Positions 9,649 to 18,992 of a stretch of 53,810 bases of DNA are shown here, piece by piece. The number at the start of each line of letters is the position of its first letter. Positions within the stretch are counted from its first letter, which is position 1. The position numbers and the translations under genes are program-made. The stretch covers positions 1-53,810 of the forward strand of contig JALOBU010000019.1 of the NCBI GenBank assembly GCA_023228145.1, given 5' to 3'. Under the pieces are notes generated by a model. That model was not told where the DNA came from. It did not search any database and saw only the letters and a program-made list of their open reading frames with translations. The DNA is from Bacteroidales bacterium (lineage in GTDB: Bacteria > Bacteroidota > Bacteroidia > Bacteroidales > CAIWKO01).

Positions 9649-9672
9649 TAATAATTACTGGCTAAGTTTTAA

Positions 9673-10266
9673 TCATTTTTTAATTATAGCCAACAAAGTT
9701 AAAAAAACAATTTTAATATCCGTCCAAAAACTACGTTCCTTCACATACTTAAGCTGCAGGCGTTTTTTTTCGGGCCATATCAGTTTCATGTATGCTTTAT
9801 CTGGGTCTTGGGTACCTTCCAGAATTTTACCTTCATCAGCGTTCCAGACGGATGCAAAATCAGTAATACCGGGTTTTACGGAAAGTATCGCTTTTTCTTC
9901 TTCTGTAAACAAATCAGTAAAATATTTCACTTCAGGCCTCGGGCCAACAACACTCATATTCCCGATAAAAACATTAATCATTTGGGGTAATTCGTCAAAT
10001 TTTGTTTTTCTTAAAAATTTGCCAATTTTTGTAATTCTGGAGTCTGATAAAGTTGTGGATGAAGCACCGATTTTATCCGCATTAACTACCATAGTCCGGA
10101 ATTTAAACATTTTAAACAGTTTGCCGTTTTTCCCAACCCGTGGGGCCTTGTATAATACGGGGCCAAAATCGGTTAAAAAAATTAAAATCGCTATAATTAA
10201 CAGAAATGGCAGTGTGCAAATCAAAATAATCAAACTAAAAAATATGTCGAAAATTCGTTTCATCAT
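9673..10266 (-). CDS. initiating sugar-1-phosphate transferase (PglC/WcaJ C-terminal type)
   Basis: 197 residues, the short single-domain form. An N-terminal hydrophobic re-entrant or membrane helix (about 8-32) is followed by the catalytic blocks KMFKFRTM, LRKTKFDELPQMINV and MSVVGPRPE. The enzyme moves a sugar-1-phosphate from a nucleotide sugar to undecaprenyl phosphate at the inner membrane, which begins repeat-unit assembly. It is the first leftward gene of the second part of the polysaccharide locus, after the interruption by nqr. Two consecutive ATG codons at 10266 and 10263 are possible starts. Confidence 0.92.
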   Translation of the reverse strand: MMKRIFDIFFSLIILICTLPFLLIIAILIFLTDFGPVLYKAPRVGKNGKLFKMFKFRTMVVNADKIGASSTTLSDSRITKIGKFLRKTKFDELPQMINVFIGNMSVVGPRPEVKYFTDLFTEEEKAILSVKPGITDFASVWNADEGKILEGTQDPDKAYMKLIWPEKKRLQLKYVKERSFWTDIKIVFLTLLAIIKK

Positions 10267-10279
10267 TAGTTAATTTCAG

Positions 10280-10326
10280 CAAAAATAAGCAAGATAGATT
10301 AATCTTTAAGTATTGTAGTATTTTTG
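10280..10326. promoter_or_regulatory. divergent promoter region between glycan operon and nqrA
   Basis: Two exact TAnnTTTG boxes lie in the 153-base divergent gap: TATTTTTG on the minus strand at 10280-10287, 14 bases before the sugar transferase ATG, and TATTTTTG on the plus strand at 10319-10326, about 94 bases before nqrA. Neither has an obvious TTG -33 element at the ideal distance, so these are candidates only. Confidence 0.4.
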
Positions 10327-10419
10327 ATAAAAAAATTCAGAAAAATTTATTTTTTCTTCATCTTGACTAACTAATATTGTATTTTTACAATTGGGAATTT
10401 TCAATTAATCTAAGAACAG

Positions 10420-11766
10420 ATGCAAGTAATTAAAATTAAAAAAGGCCTTGACATTCCGCTTAAAGGAAAAGCTATGAGTATGATAAGCGGCTCTTTCATT
10501 CCGGATACCATCGCCATCAAACCCGCTGATTTTGTCAATGTATTGCCCAAGTTGATGGTAAGCCCTGGAGAACATGTAAAAGCCGGCAGCCCGCTTTTTT
10601 ATAATAAATACGATGAACAAATTATTTTCACATCTCCGGTTAGCGGTGAAGTGATGGAACCACTCCGCGGCGAAAAAAGATTAATAATGGAAATTCCTGT
10701 CAAAGTTGACAAGGAAATTGAATATGAAAAATTCGGCACACATCACCTTGCATCTCTGGATGCAGAAGCTATCAGGTCATTACTCCTGAAATCGGGATTA
10801 TGGACATATATCAGGCAACGTCCTTATGACATCATTCCTTCAATAACTTCAATTCCCAGGGACATATATATTTCAACTTTCGACACATCACCACTCGCTC
10901 CTGATTATAATTTTATTTTAAAAGATAAAATGCATTACTTTCAGTCAGGAATTGATGCGTTGGCAAAGCTTACTACAGGAAAAGTGAACTTAGGGAATGA
11001 TGCAAGTATTACAGACAATATATTTTCGAAAGTTAAAAATGTTGAATTAATTTATTTCAAAGGAAAGCATCCGGCAGGAAATGTAGGAGTGCATATTCAT
11101 AAAACCAAACCTATTAATAAAGGAGAAACTGTATGGTATTTAAATCCTCAGGATGTCGCTATGATAGGAAAATTCTTTATCGAAGGGATTTATGATGCCA
11201 CACGCACTATGGCTGTCACAGGCCATGAAGCAAAAAAACCGGCTTACTACACTACTATTATTGGAGGAAACCTTTCAACCATTATTGAAGCACAAACTTC
11301 TCAAAATAATATCCGTTGTATAAGCGGAAATGTCCTTACAGGCTCTGCAATAAATAAAGATGGATATCTGGGTTACTATCACCACCAGCTTACACTTATT
11401 CCTGAAGGAGATTATTATGAATTTATCGGATGGATGATGCCCGGATTTAAAAAATTCAGCCATTCACGCTTATTTATGAGTGGAATTTTTAAAGGGAAAG
11501 AATATGATTTCGATACAAATTTTCACGGAGGAGAACGCCCGTTTGTGATGACCGGACAGTATGAAAAAGTTTTCCCTTTTGATATATACCCGGTATATCT
11601 GCTTAAAGCTATACTTACTGAAGATATTGATAAAATGGAAGAATTGGGCATTTATGAAGTCTCTCCCGAAGATTTTGCATTATGTGATTTTGTTTGCACT
11701 TCAAAAACCGAGACACAAATGATAGTCAGGCAAGGGCTGGATATGATAAGAAAAGAAATGAGTTAA
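10420..11766 (+). CDS. nqrA: Na+-translocating NADH:quinone reductase subunit A
   Basis: 448 residues, the normal NqrA length, starting with the family block KIKKGLDIPLKGK. NqrA is the cytoplasmic subunit of the sodium-pumping NADH:ubiquinone/menaquinone reductase and contributes to quinone interaction. The GHEAKKPAYYTTIIGG stretch and the C-terminal Asp/Glu-rich block are typical. It is first of six genes in the conserved order nqrABCDEF, with a 9-base gap to nqrB. Confidence 0.95.
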   Translation: MQVIKIKKGLDIPLKGKAMSMISGSFIPDTIAIKPADFVNVLPKLMVSPGEHVKAGSPLFYNKYDEQIIFTSPVSGEVMEPLRGEKRLIMEIPVKVDKEIEYEKFGTHHLASLDAEAIRSLLLKSGLWTYIRQRPYDIIPSITSIPRDIYISTFDTSPLAPDYNFILKDKMHYFQSGIDALAKLTTGKVNLGNDASITDNIFSKVKNVELIYFKGKHPAGNVGVHIHKTKPINKGETVWYLNPQDVAMIGKFFIEGIYDATRTMAVTGHEAKKPAYYTTIIGGNLSTIIEAQTSQNNIRCISGNVLTGSAINKDGYLGYYHHQLTLIPEGDYYEFIGWMMPGFKKFSHSRLFMSGIFKGKEYDFDTNFHGGERPFVMTGQYEKVFPFDIYPVYLLKAILTEDIDKMEELGIYEVSPEDFALCDFVCTSKTETQMIVRQGLDMIRKEMS

Positions 11767-11775
11767 TACTAAAAA

Positions 11776-12957
11776 ATGACATACCCGATGAAAGGATTAA
11801 GAAAATATATTGATAAAATAAAACCTAAGTTTGAGAAAGGCGGGAAGTTTGAAAAACTCGGCTCTACTTTCGGGGCTTTTGAAACTTTTCTGTTTGTCCC
11901 AAAAGAAGTTACCCATACAGGGAGCCACATACGCGATGCCGCCGACCTGAAACGCACCATGATAGCCGTGGTCATTGCATTAATGCCCGCCCTTCTTTTC
12001 GGCATGTGGAATATCGGGTATCAGTTTCATAAAGCTATCGGGACTCAGGTAAGCATATTTGCTGATTTCTGGTTTGGCTTGCAAGCAGTTCTTCCTATTA
12101 TAGTGGTTTCTTATGTAACGGGACTTGCCATAGAATTTATTTTTGCACAGATAAGACACCATGAAGTAAACGAAGGATTTCTGGTTACAGGAATGCTTAT
12201 ACCCATGATTATGCCCGTTGGGATTCCTTTATGGATTGTGGCAGTGGGAACGGCATTCTCGGTTATTTTTGTTAAAGAAGTTTTTGGCGGGACCGGAATG
12301 AATATTTTCAACCCGGCATTGATGGCGCGAGCATTTATATTTTTTGCATACCCCGCAAAAATTTCCGGTGACAGCGTTTGGGTTTACGGATTAGCAAATG
12401 GTGTAAAACCTGTTGATGGTATTACCGGGGCCACCCCTCTTTCTTCAGCAGCCCTTGATAATATCGACAATATACCATCTATGTTTGATTTATTTTTTGG
12501 TTTTATCCCGGGTTCAGTCGGGGAAACATCCAAGTTTGCCATCCTGCTTGGGGCTGCAATACTGATTATCACAGGCGTGGGAAGCCTTCGCATTATGTTA
12601 TCCACCATTGCAGGCGGAGTTTTTATGTCGTTGATATTTAACCTTATTGGGGCAAATCATTATATGGAGATAGACCCGTTAACACAAATAATGATGGGAG
12701 GTTTTATGTTCGGAATGGTATTTATGGCTACCGACCCTGTTACAGGTTCTCAGACTCCGACAGGCAAAATAATCTACGGATTCCTAATAGGTGTTTTTGC
12801 AATTCTCATCAGGGTGTTTAATCCTGCCTATCCCGAAGGAATGATGCTTGCCATTTTACTGATGAACACCTTTGCACCTTTGATAGACCATATTATAGTC
12901 AGACAAAATACTAGAAAACGGCTCAAAAGAGTTCCTCAAAAAATTCAAACAAAATAA
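11776..12957 (+). CDS. nqrB: Na+-NQR subunit B, FMN-carrying membrane subunit
   Basis: 393 residues with about ten membrane helices (RnfD/NqrB family). The covalent FMN attachment motif is visible as ITGATPLSS, with Thr220 the expected flavinylated residue. This subunit carries riboflavin and FMN and participates in the coupling of electron transfer to Na+ movement. It lies between nqrA and nqrC with gaps of about ten bases. Flavinylation needs the ApbE transferase, which is not encoded in the window. Confidence 0.95.
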   Translation: MTYPMKGLRKYIDKIKPKFEKGGKFEKLGSTFGAFETFLFVPKEVTHTGSHIRDAADLKRTMIAVVIALMPALLFGMWNIGYQFHKAIGTQVSIFADFWFGLQAVLPIIVVSYVTGLAIEFIFAQIRHHEVNEGFLVTGMLIPMIMPVGIPLWIVAVGTAFSVIFVKEVFGGTGMNIFNPALMARAFIFFAYPAKISGDSVWVYGLANGVKPVDGITGATPLSSAALDNIDNIPSMFDLFFGFIPGSVGETSKFAILLGAAILIITGVGSLRIMLSTIAGGVFMSLIFNLIGANHYMEIDPLTQIMMGGFMFGMVFMATDPVTGSQTPTGKIIYGFLIGVFAILIRVFNPAYPEGMMLAILLMNTFAPLIDHIIVRQNTRKRLKRVPQKIQTK

Positions 12958-12967
12958 CCATTGTACT

Positions 12968-13669
12968 ATGTTTAGCAATAGATACATCATCATATATTCC
13001 GCAATAATGGTCATCATTGTTGCAATAGCACTGACATTTATTGCAGTGCTGCTTAAACCCAAACAGCAATATAATATTAAGGTCGAAAAGATGCAGAACA
13101 TTCTTGCTTCTGCCAATATTGAATCTACTGTGGATAACGCGGAAGAACTCTACAAGAAACACATTAAAGAAACTTTTGTTATTAATAACAAAGGTGAAAT
13201 GATAAGTAATACGGATGCTTTTGGAATAGATTTGTATATGGAGCTGAAAAAGCCCGTTGAAAAACGTAACCTTCCGGTTTTTGTGTGTGTTAAGGAAAAA
13301 GATGAGCATTTAATTATTGTTCCTATCCGCGGAAAAGGCCTCTGGGGACCGATATGGGGATATGTGGCTTTTAATAAAGATTTAAACACAATAGAAGGCG
13401 CTATATTTGACCATAAAGGGGAAACTCCGGGGCTTGGCTCAGAGATTAATACCCAGGCTTTCAGTAGTCAATTTTTTGGCAAGTCTATCTTTAATGATGA
13501 AGGCAAGTTTGTATCAATAGAAGTAATAAAAGGCGGCGCTTCGCCTGAAAACAAACACGGTGTGGATGCCATCTCGGGGGGGACTATCACCAGCAAAGGT
13601 CTGGAAAAAATGCTATACGACTGTCTGGAACCTTATGTGGCCTATTTTAAAGCAAATCATCAAAATTGA
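12968..13669 (+). CDS. nqrC: Na+-NQR subunit C, FMN-carrying subunit
   Basis: 233 residues with one N-terminal membrane helix (about 8-29) and an FMN-binding domain outside the membrane. The flavinylation motif reads DAISGGTITS with Thr206 as the expected attachment residue; the common form is SGAT, so the Ala to Gly change is minor. The block ETPGLGSEI upstream is also characteristic. It follows nqrB directly and precedes nqrD. Confidence 0.94.
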   Translation: MFSNRYIIIYSAIMVIIVAIALTFIAVLLKPKQQYNIKVEKMQNILASANIESTVDNAEELYKKHIKETFVINNKGEMISNTDAFGIDLYMELKKPVEKRNLPVFVCVKEKDEHLIIVPIRGKGLWGPIWGYVAFNKDLNTIEGAIFDHKGETPGLGSEINTQAFSSQFFGKSIFNDEGKFVSIEVIKGGASPENKHGVDAISGGTITSKGLEKMLYDCLEPYVAYFKANHQN

Positions 13670-13696
13670 TTTTTATATAAAAAACTCAAAATATAA

Positions 13697-14314
13697 ATGA
13701 AAAACCTTAAGCTATTAAAATCACCAATTAATTTGAATAATCCGATAACTGTCCAGGTTCTCGGGATATGTTCAGCGCTGGCAGTGACTGTTCAACTCAA
13801 ACCGGCATTGGTCATGGCGTTATCCGTCACAATTGTTACTGCTTTTTCAAACCTGATTATTTCATCGCTACGTAATACAATACCATCAAGAATACGAATT
13901 ATTGTACAACTTATTGTTATTGCTGCACTTGTTATCATTGTTGACCAGGTTCTCAAAGCCTATGTTTATGAAACCAGTAAAAAACTTTCTGTTTTTGTCG
14001 GACTTATCATAACTAACTGTATCCTCATGGGGCGGCTTGAAGCTTTTGCTATGGCAGAAAAACCATGGAAATCATTTCTGGATGGTATTGGCAACGGGTT
14101 GGGTTATGGACTTATCCTGGTTACGGTTGCTTTTTTTAGAGAATTGCTTGGTTCTGGCACCTTGTTTGGGGCGCATGTAATACCACAGGCATTTTATAAC
14201 CTAGGATATATGAATAACGGTATGATGATATTACCACCCATGGCGCTTATCACTATTGGAGTTATCATCTGGGTGCAGCGAAGCCACAGCAGAAGCCTGA
14301 TTGAAAACAAATAA
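13697..14314 (+). CDS. nqrD: Na+-NQR subunit D
   Basis: 205 residues, six membrane helices, NqrD/RnfE family. The region TNCILMGRLEAFAM contains the conserved Cys that, with Cys residues of NqrE and second Cys residues in both, is known to hold an intramembrane iron or 2Fe-2S centre. It is the paralogue and partner of NqrE and is placed between nqrC and nqrE. Confidence 0.94.
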   Translation: MKNLKLLKSPINLNNPITVQVLGICSALAVTVQLKPALVMALSVTIVTAFSNLIISSLRNTIPSRIRIIVQLIVIAALVIIVDQVLKAYVYETSKKLSVFVGLIITNCILMGRLEAFAMAEKPWKSFLDGIGNGLGYGLILVTVAFFRELLGSGTLFGAHVIPQAFYNLGYMNNGMMILPPMALITIGVIIWVQRSHSRSLIENK

Positions 14315-14327
14315 AAAACATTGAGCT

Positions 14328-14945
14328 ATGGAAAATTTATTAAACTTATTTGTCCGCTCGGTATTTATTGACAACATGATTTTTGCTTTTTTCCTTGGCA
14401 TGTGTTCATTCCTTGCCGTATCGAAAACTGTAAAAACTTCATTCGGGTTGGGCATTGCAGTTACTTTTGTTCTTATCATCACTGCTCCCATAAACTGGCT
14501 TATTGACACTTACATTTTAAAAGCTGGTGCTTTGAGCTGGCTGGGCAGCAATTTTGCAGATGTTGACCTGAGCTATTTAAGCTTCATAATTTTTATTGCC
14601 GTTATTGCTGCTATTGTTCAACTTGTTGAGATGGTGATTGAAAAATTCAGCCCTTCGCTTTATAATGCCCTAGGCATTTTTCTTCCGCTGATTGCTGTAA
14701 ACTGTGCCATTCTCGGTGTTGCTCTTTTTGTTCAGGAAAGAGAGTACACATCCATTGCCGAAGTTTCCGTTTATTCTTTTGGTTCCGGTGTAGGGTGGTT
14801 TCTTGCCATTGTGTCCATTGCTGCCATACGTGAAAAAATTAAATACTCAAATGTTCCGGCGCCGCTCAGGGGGCTTGGAATAACTTTCATACTTACCGGC
14901 TTGATGGCCATTGCTTTTATGAGTTTTATGGGTATTAAAATATAG
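14328..14945 (+). CDS. nqrE: Na+-NQR subunit E
   Basis: 205 residues, six membrane helices, NqrE/RnfA family. The Cys-bearing segments FFLGMCSFLAVS and VNCAILGVALF are visible and match the inverted-repeat halves that form the intramembrane metal site with NqrD. It is 13 bases after nqrD and 25 bases before nqrF. Confidence 0.94.
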   Translation: MENLLNLFVRSVFIDNMIFAFFLGMCSFLAVSKTVKTSFGLGIAVTFVLIITAPINWLIDTYILKAGALSWLGSNFADVDLSYLSFIIFIAVIAAIVQLVEMVIEKFSPSLYNALGIFLPLIAVNCAILGVALFVQEREYTSIAEVSVYSFGSGVGWFLAIVSIAAIREKIKYSNVPAPLRGLGITFILTGLMAIAFMSFMGIKI

Positions 14946-14970
14946 ATATTAACGAACAAAAAATGCAGAT

Positions 14971-16230
14971 ATGATTATACTCAGTTCTGGCTTGGGATTA
15001 TTACTGATACTTGGCGTTTCAACTTTCCTGTTTATTAGTATGCTATTGGTAATCATGCTGCTTTTTGCCAAAGCAAAGCTAACGCCTTCAGGCCCTGTTA
15101 TGATTAAACTAAACGGAGAAAAAGAATTGCAGGTTAATTCCGGTTCATCGCTACTTTCCACATTGTCTGCAGCCAAAGTGTTTTTGCCTTCTGCTTGCGG
15201 CGGGGGTGGAACCTGCGGCATGTGTCGCTGTCAGGTTGTAAGCGGAGGTGGCAGCATACTACCCACTGAAGTTGGGTTCTTTTCACGCAGGCAGATATTT
15301 GACAACTGGCGTCTGGGATGCCAGGTAAAAGTCAGGGAAAGTCTGGAAATCCAAGTTCCACCAGAAATATTCGGCATAAAAAAATGGGAGTGTGAAGTAA
15401 TCTCTAACCGTAATGTGGCAACTTTTATAAAGGAATTTGTAGTAAAACTCCCCGAAGGCGAAACATTGGATTTCCTCTCCGGGGGCTATGTACAGATAGA
15501 TGTCCCCAAATGTGAGGTGGATTATAAAGATATAATTGTCGAAGAAAAATTCATCGACGATTGGAAAAAACTTAAGATGTTTGACCTTAAAATGAAAAAC
15601 ACCGAAGAAGTTTTCCGGGCATACTCTATGGCAAATCACCCTGCCGAAGGAAATATCGTCATGCTGAATATCCGCATCGCCACTCCACCCTGGGATAAAA
15701 AAATAAAAGGATTTATGAAAGTAAATCCCGGAATATGTTCGTCTTATATTTTTTCACGTCAACCGGGAGATAAAGTTATGGTTTCCGGTCCGTACGGAGA
15801 GTTTCATATCAAACACACCGATAAAGAAATGATATATATTGGCGGCGGTGCCGGTATGGCACCCCTGCGCTCGCACATTTTTCATCTTTTCCATTCTGAA
15901 AAAACTAAACGGAAAGTTTCATACTGGTACGGGGCACGTTCACTGCGCGAAATATTCTATGAAGAAGATTTCAGAGCTATTGAAAAAGAAAATCCCAATT
16001 TTAAATTCAACATCGCATTGTCAGAGCCTTTACCTGAAGACAACTGGAAAGGATATTCCGGTTTTATTCACCAAGTGGTTTTTGACAACTACTTAAACAA
16101 ACATCCGGAACCTGAAGATATTGAATATTATCTCTGCGGCCCTCCAATGATGAACGATGCCGTATTTAAAATGCTAGACAGTCTGGGTGTACCAAAAGAA
16201 AATATTGCCTTTGACGACTTCGGCGGTTAA
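14971..16230 (+). CDS. nqrF: Na+-NQR subunit F, NADH-oxidising flavoprotein
   Basis: 419 residues. Domain order: N-terminal membrane helix (about 5-33); a 2Fe-2S ferredoxin domain with Cys76, Cys82, Cys85 and Cys117; an FAD domain with RAYSMANHP (215-223); and an NADH-binding domain with GGGAGMAPLRS (290-300) and YLCGPPMMN near the C terminus. NADH is oxidised here and electrons enter the NQR chain. It is the last gene of the operon and converges on the exporter gene 11 bases away. Confidence 0.96.
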   Translation: MIILSSGLGLLLILGVSTFLFISMLLVIMLLFAKAKLTPSGPVMIKLNGEKELQVNSGSSLLSTLSAAKVFLPSACGGGGTCGMCRCQVVSGGGSILPTEVGFFSRRQIFDNWRLGCQVKVRESLEIQVPPEIFGIKKWECEVISNRNVATFIKEFVVKLPEGETLDFLSGGYVQIDVPKCEVDYKDIIVEEKFIDDWKKLKMFDLKMKNTEEVFRAYSMANHPAEGNIVMLNIRIATPPWDKKIKGFMKVNPGICSSYIFSRQPGDKVMVSGPYGEFHIKHTDKEMIYIGGGAGMAPLRSHIFHLFHSEKTKRKVSYWYGARSLREIFYEEDFRAIEKENPNFKFNIALSEPLPEDNWKGYSGFIHQVVFDNYLNKHPEPEDIEYYLCGPPMMNDAVFKMLDSLGVPKENIAFDDFGG

Positions 16231-16241
16231 AAAGATAATTT

Positions 16242-16562
16242 TTAGTGCGCCAGTTTTAAGCCCACAATACCTATTACTATAAGCAAAACCGACATCATCC
16301 TTACGATAGTTGCTGGGTCTTTGAAGAATATGATTCCAATAAGGAATGTGCCGCAGGCGCCAATACCTGTCCAAACGGCATAAGCCGTACCAATCGGTAT
16401 TGTTCGTTGTGCAAACCATAAAAACAAGCCGCTTAAACCCATAGATATCACCGACAGTAAAATCCACAACCACTTACCCTCATGATTAATCTGAGAAAGC
16501 TTAAAACCCAGAGGCCATCCTATTTCAAATATTCCGGCAATAAGTAGATAAAACCATTCCAT
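16242..16562 (-). CDS. SMR-family exporter, Gdx/SugE-like
   Basis: 106 residues and four membrane helices, the standard small multidrug resistance size. The membrane glutamate is Glu13 (IFEIGW), and the block IPIGTAYAVWTGIGACGTF is the family signature. The motif pattern is closer to SugE/Gdx guanidinium exporters than to EmrE-type multidrug pumps, so guanidinium/H+ antiport as a dimer is the best guess. No guanidine riboswitch is seen upstream. It lies 12 bases downstream of the NqrM-like gene on the same strand. Confidence 0.85.
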   Translation of the reverse strand: MEWFYLLIAGIFEIGWPLGFKLSQINHEGKWLWILLSVISMGLSGLFLWFAQRTIPIGTAYAVWTGIGACGTFLIGIIFFKDPATIVRMMSVLLIVIGIVGLKLAH

Positions 16563-16574
16563 ACTAAAAAATTT

Positions 16575-16793
16575 TTATTGTTCTTCATCATTAAGATGAT
16601 GTTTGCTGTAATTTACGCATTTCTTAGGGTCATCATCAGAACCGCCGCAAACACAATTTGTGGTTTTACCATCCTTTGTATCTGCATGAGAGCAACTCTT
16701 GCGGAATTCGCCATCTTTCTTTACAAGCATTTTGATAGCAATGCCGGCAACAGCAAAAGCAAGTATAACAATAGCAAGTAAGAACAGTTTCAT
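16575..16793 (-). CDS. small Cys-rich membrane protein, NqrM-like
   Basis: 72 residues from the ATG at 16793. One N-terminal membrane helix (about 2-20) is followed by a basic stretch and four cysteines at 34, 47, 49 and 59 in the pattern KSC-x12-CVCG-x9-C. NqrM (DUF539), the factor known to deliver iron to the NqrD/NqrE site, is also a one-helix protein of similar length with a lysine-rich junction, then SCGG and further Cys. The size, topology, Cys pattern and position at the end of the nqr operon make this a good candidate for a divergent NqrM. The gene is on the opposite strand from nqr, so co-transcription is not possible. Confidence 0.6.
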   Translation of the reverse strand: MKLFLLAIVILAFAVAGIAIKMLVKKDGEFRKSCSHADTKDGKTTNCVCGGSDDDPKKCVNYSKHHLNDEEQ

Positions 16794-16825
16794 CAAAATA
16801 AATTTTATTTACAGAAATATTTTTT

Positions 16826-17887
16826 TCATTTCTTCGGTTCAAACTTATGCTGTTTAATTTTTTTATTAAACCTTAAACGATAGAAATTCTTACTGAATAA
16901 TACTCCGAACAAGGCAAACAGCGACCCCAACCCATAGGAAACATGAAGTGAGAAATAAAAAAAAGGAAGTATCAAAGTATATTTGAAACCATCCTTCAAA
17001 AAGTGTGAAGAAAAATAATATGCTGCACACAAATAAATAAATGCACCTAGCAATATTACCCATAAAAAGTAAATAGAAAAAAAAGATGCCGCAATTAATC
17101 CTATTATGCCAAGTACAAACAATAAGGGAACCAAATGCCTGAACTCAACAGGGATATAATCAATATACTTCAATGGGATTATTGCCCAGTATCCATTTCT
17201 AAAATTATTTTTCAAAAATTTTCTAAAATCATTGCGGGTATAATACGTTGCAACAACTGCCGGGTTTAAAAGAATTTTTCCGCCTGCTTTCCGAAGCCGG
17301 GTATTAAAATCCATATCCGAACTACTCGTAAGATTTTCATTAAATAATCCGATTTTATCAAAAACACTTTTTTTATAGCATCCTCCAAAAACTGTATCCA
17401 CTTCACCAACTTCTTTTACTCCGGTTCTAAATAACGAGTTTCCCACGCCAAACCTGCTTGTCAAAACATTATTTATCGCTTTTCCAATAAAATTTTTGTT
17501 AAGGCCAATGGTATTAAGAATCCCTCCGGAATTATCAGCATTATATTTCAAAGAAGTTTCTATACAAAGGGTAAAATAGTTTCTATGATATACAGCATGA
17601 GAACCCATTATAAAAATAAATTCTCCAGTAGAATTAACAATACCGATATTTACTGCAATCGGAAATGTTTTGCCAGGATTCATATATAAAAAAATGTTCT
17701 TGAATTTCAACTTATATTCTCTTATAATTTCTGGAGAATTGTCTGTACTCATGCCATCCACTAAAATAATTTCCATTTTATTATGAGGATAATTATTATC
17801 AAGAATGGAATCCAAGCATCCTCTCAGGTAAATTTCTTCGTTTCTGAAAGGGATAATTACAGATATAAAAGGTAGTTCATTAAACAT
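16826..17887 (-). CDS. glycosyltransferase family 2 with C-terminal membrane helices
   Basis: 353 residues. The GT-A domain is in the first about 230 residues with ISVIIPFRNEE at the N terminus, the nucleotide-sugar DGMSTDNS region, and an ETSL...GG acceptor region; about three hydrophobic segments follow (roughly 245-325). It would add one sugar of the repeat unit at the inner face of the membrane. It overlaps the upstream GT4 gene by 8 bases and is the last leftward gene before the NQR-associated interruption. Confidence 0.87.
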   Translation of the reverse strand: MFNELPFISVIIPFRNEEIYLRGCLDSILDNNYPHNKMEIILVDGMSTDNSPEIIREYKLKFKNIFLYMNPGKTFPIAVNIGIVNSTGEFIFIMGSHAVYHRNYFTLCIETSLKYNADNSGGILNTIGLNKNFIGKAINNVLTSRFGVGNSLFRTGVKEVGEVDTVFGGCYKKSVFDKIGLFNENLTSSSDMDFNTRLRKAGGKILLNPAVVATYYTRNDFRKFLKNNFRNGYWAIIPLKYIDYIPVEFRHLVPLLFVLGIIGLIAASFFSIYFLWVILLGAFIYLCAAYYFSSHFLKDGFKYTLILPFFYFSLHVSYGLGSLFALFGVLFSKNFYRLRFNKKIKQHKFEPKK

Positions 17888-18992
17888 TGTTTATTAGCTT
17901 TTCGTAAAGCCCCAGCAACTTTTTCTTTTCCGATTCCCAGTTATATTTATTTATCACCGCTTTTTGCCCGTTTTTTCCCATTTCTTCTGCTTTATCGAGA
18001 TTTATAAGTAAATAATTAATAGCATCAGCAATAGCTTTCGGGTTCATGGGGTCAACACAAATTCCACAACGATTTCCTTCGATGATTTCTTTCCAAAGAG
18101 GAAAGTTGGAAGCAACCACAGGTATTCCGGCGGACATATATTCAAACATTTTATTAGGCTGAGAATGAATATGGTTGGGTTCAGGTAAGAAAGTTGCAAC
18201 ACCAACAGAAGATGTCATCAACTCTTCATAAAGTTCTTTTCTGGATATCTGCCCAAGATATTCAACCTTATGCCAGTTTAAATGTTGCATGACATTAATC
18301 TTAAGTTTATCATTTTCAAAAATACCTGCAAGTTTTAATTTATAATTTCCGTTTGACAATGCTTCGAGTAAAGGGAAAATCCCACGGGCTTCTGAAATCT
18401 GTCCGATATATATTACTCCACCGTCACGTTTTTTTTCCTGCAAACTTTTATTTATTTCATCATAAAGCGGATAATTATTAATATCAATACTATTGGCGTT
18501 TAGTTTTTCAAAACGTTGCCTTATAAAAGGCGTTGCAGTAAGTATAGCAGAAAATTTTCTTGAAGCATAATTTTCATACATCCTTATTCCAATAGCAACT
18601 ATCTTTCTGAAAAACACAGGGATATATTCTTTTGACATCGTCTGTTGCGGAAGGTCTTCGTGGGCATCATAAATCACTTTCTTTCCTTTTCTGATAAGTC
18701 TTAAACCAACAGGTATCAGCTCAGGGTCATGAAAATGATAAATCTCGCAATCAATATCTTTAAGCGATTTTAAAATGCGCTTAGGGTTTTGATAAAACCT
18801 CTTTATCCTTCCGCCATAAAACTTTCCAGCATCAACAACCTTTACTCCGTAGATTTCACTGTTTCCTAACCCATCGGCTACCAGCAATGTTACATTGAAC
18901 CCCACTGTTTGAAGGGAACAAGCTTCCTTCAGAAAAATTCTCACATCATTCCTTGTGTGTACAGAGGTAATATGACATATTTTGTACTGCAT
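17880..18992 (-). CDS. glycosyltransferase family 4 (group 1)
   Basis: 370 residues with a GT-B fold. The N-terminal half begins KICHITSVHTRNDVRIF, and the C-terminal half holds the donor-binding EX7E region (FEYMSAGIPVVASNFPLWKEI). It is probably a retaining transferase for a repeat-unit sugar. Its ATG shares one base with the stop of the upstream WbpG-like gene (TAATG arrangement), and it overlaps the downstream GT2 gene by 8 bases, so the three are tightly coupled. Confidence 0.9.
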   Translation of the reverse strand: MQYKICHITSVHTRNDVRIFLKEACSLQTVGFNVTLLVADGLGNSEIYGVKVVDAGKFYGGRIKRFYQNPKRILKSLKDIDCEIYHFHDPELIPVGLRLIRKGKKVIYDAHEDLPQQTMSKEYIPVFFRKIVAIGIRMYENYASRKFSAILTATPFIRQRFEKLNANSIDINNYPLYDEINKSLQEKKRDGGVIYIGQISEARGIFPLLEALSNGNYKLKLAGIFENDKLKINVMQHLNWHKVEYLGQISRKELYEELMTSSVGVATFLPEPNHIHSQPNKMFEYMSAGIPVVASNFPLWKEIIEGNRCGICVDPMNPKAIADAINYLLINLDKAEEMGKNGQKAVINKYNWESEKKKLLGLYEKLINNV

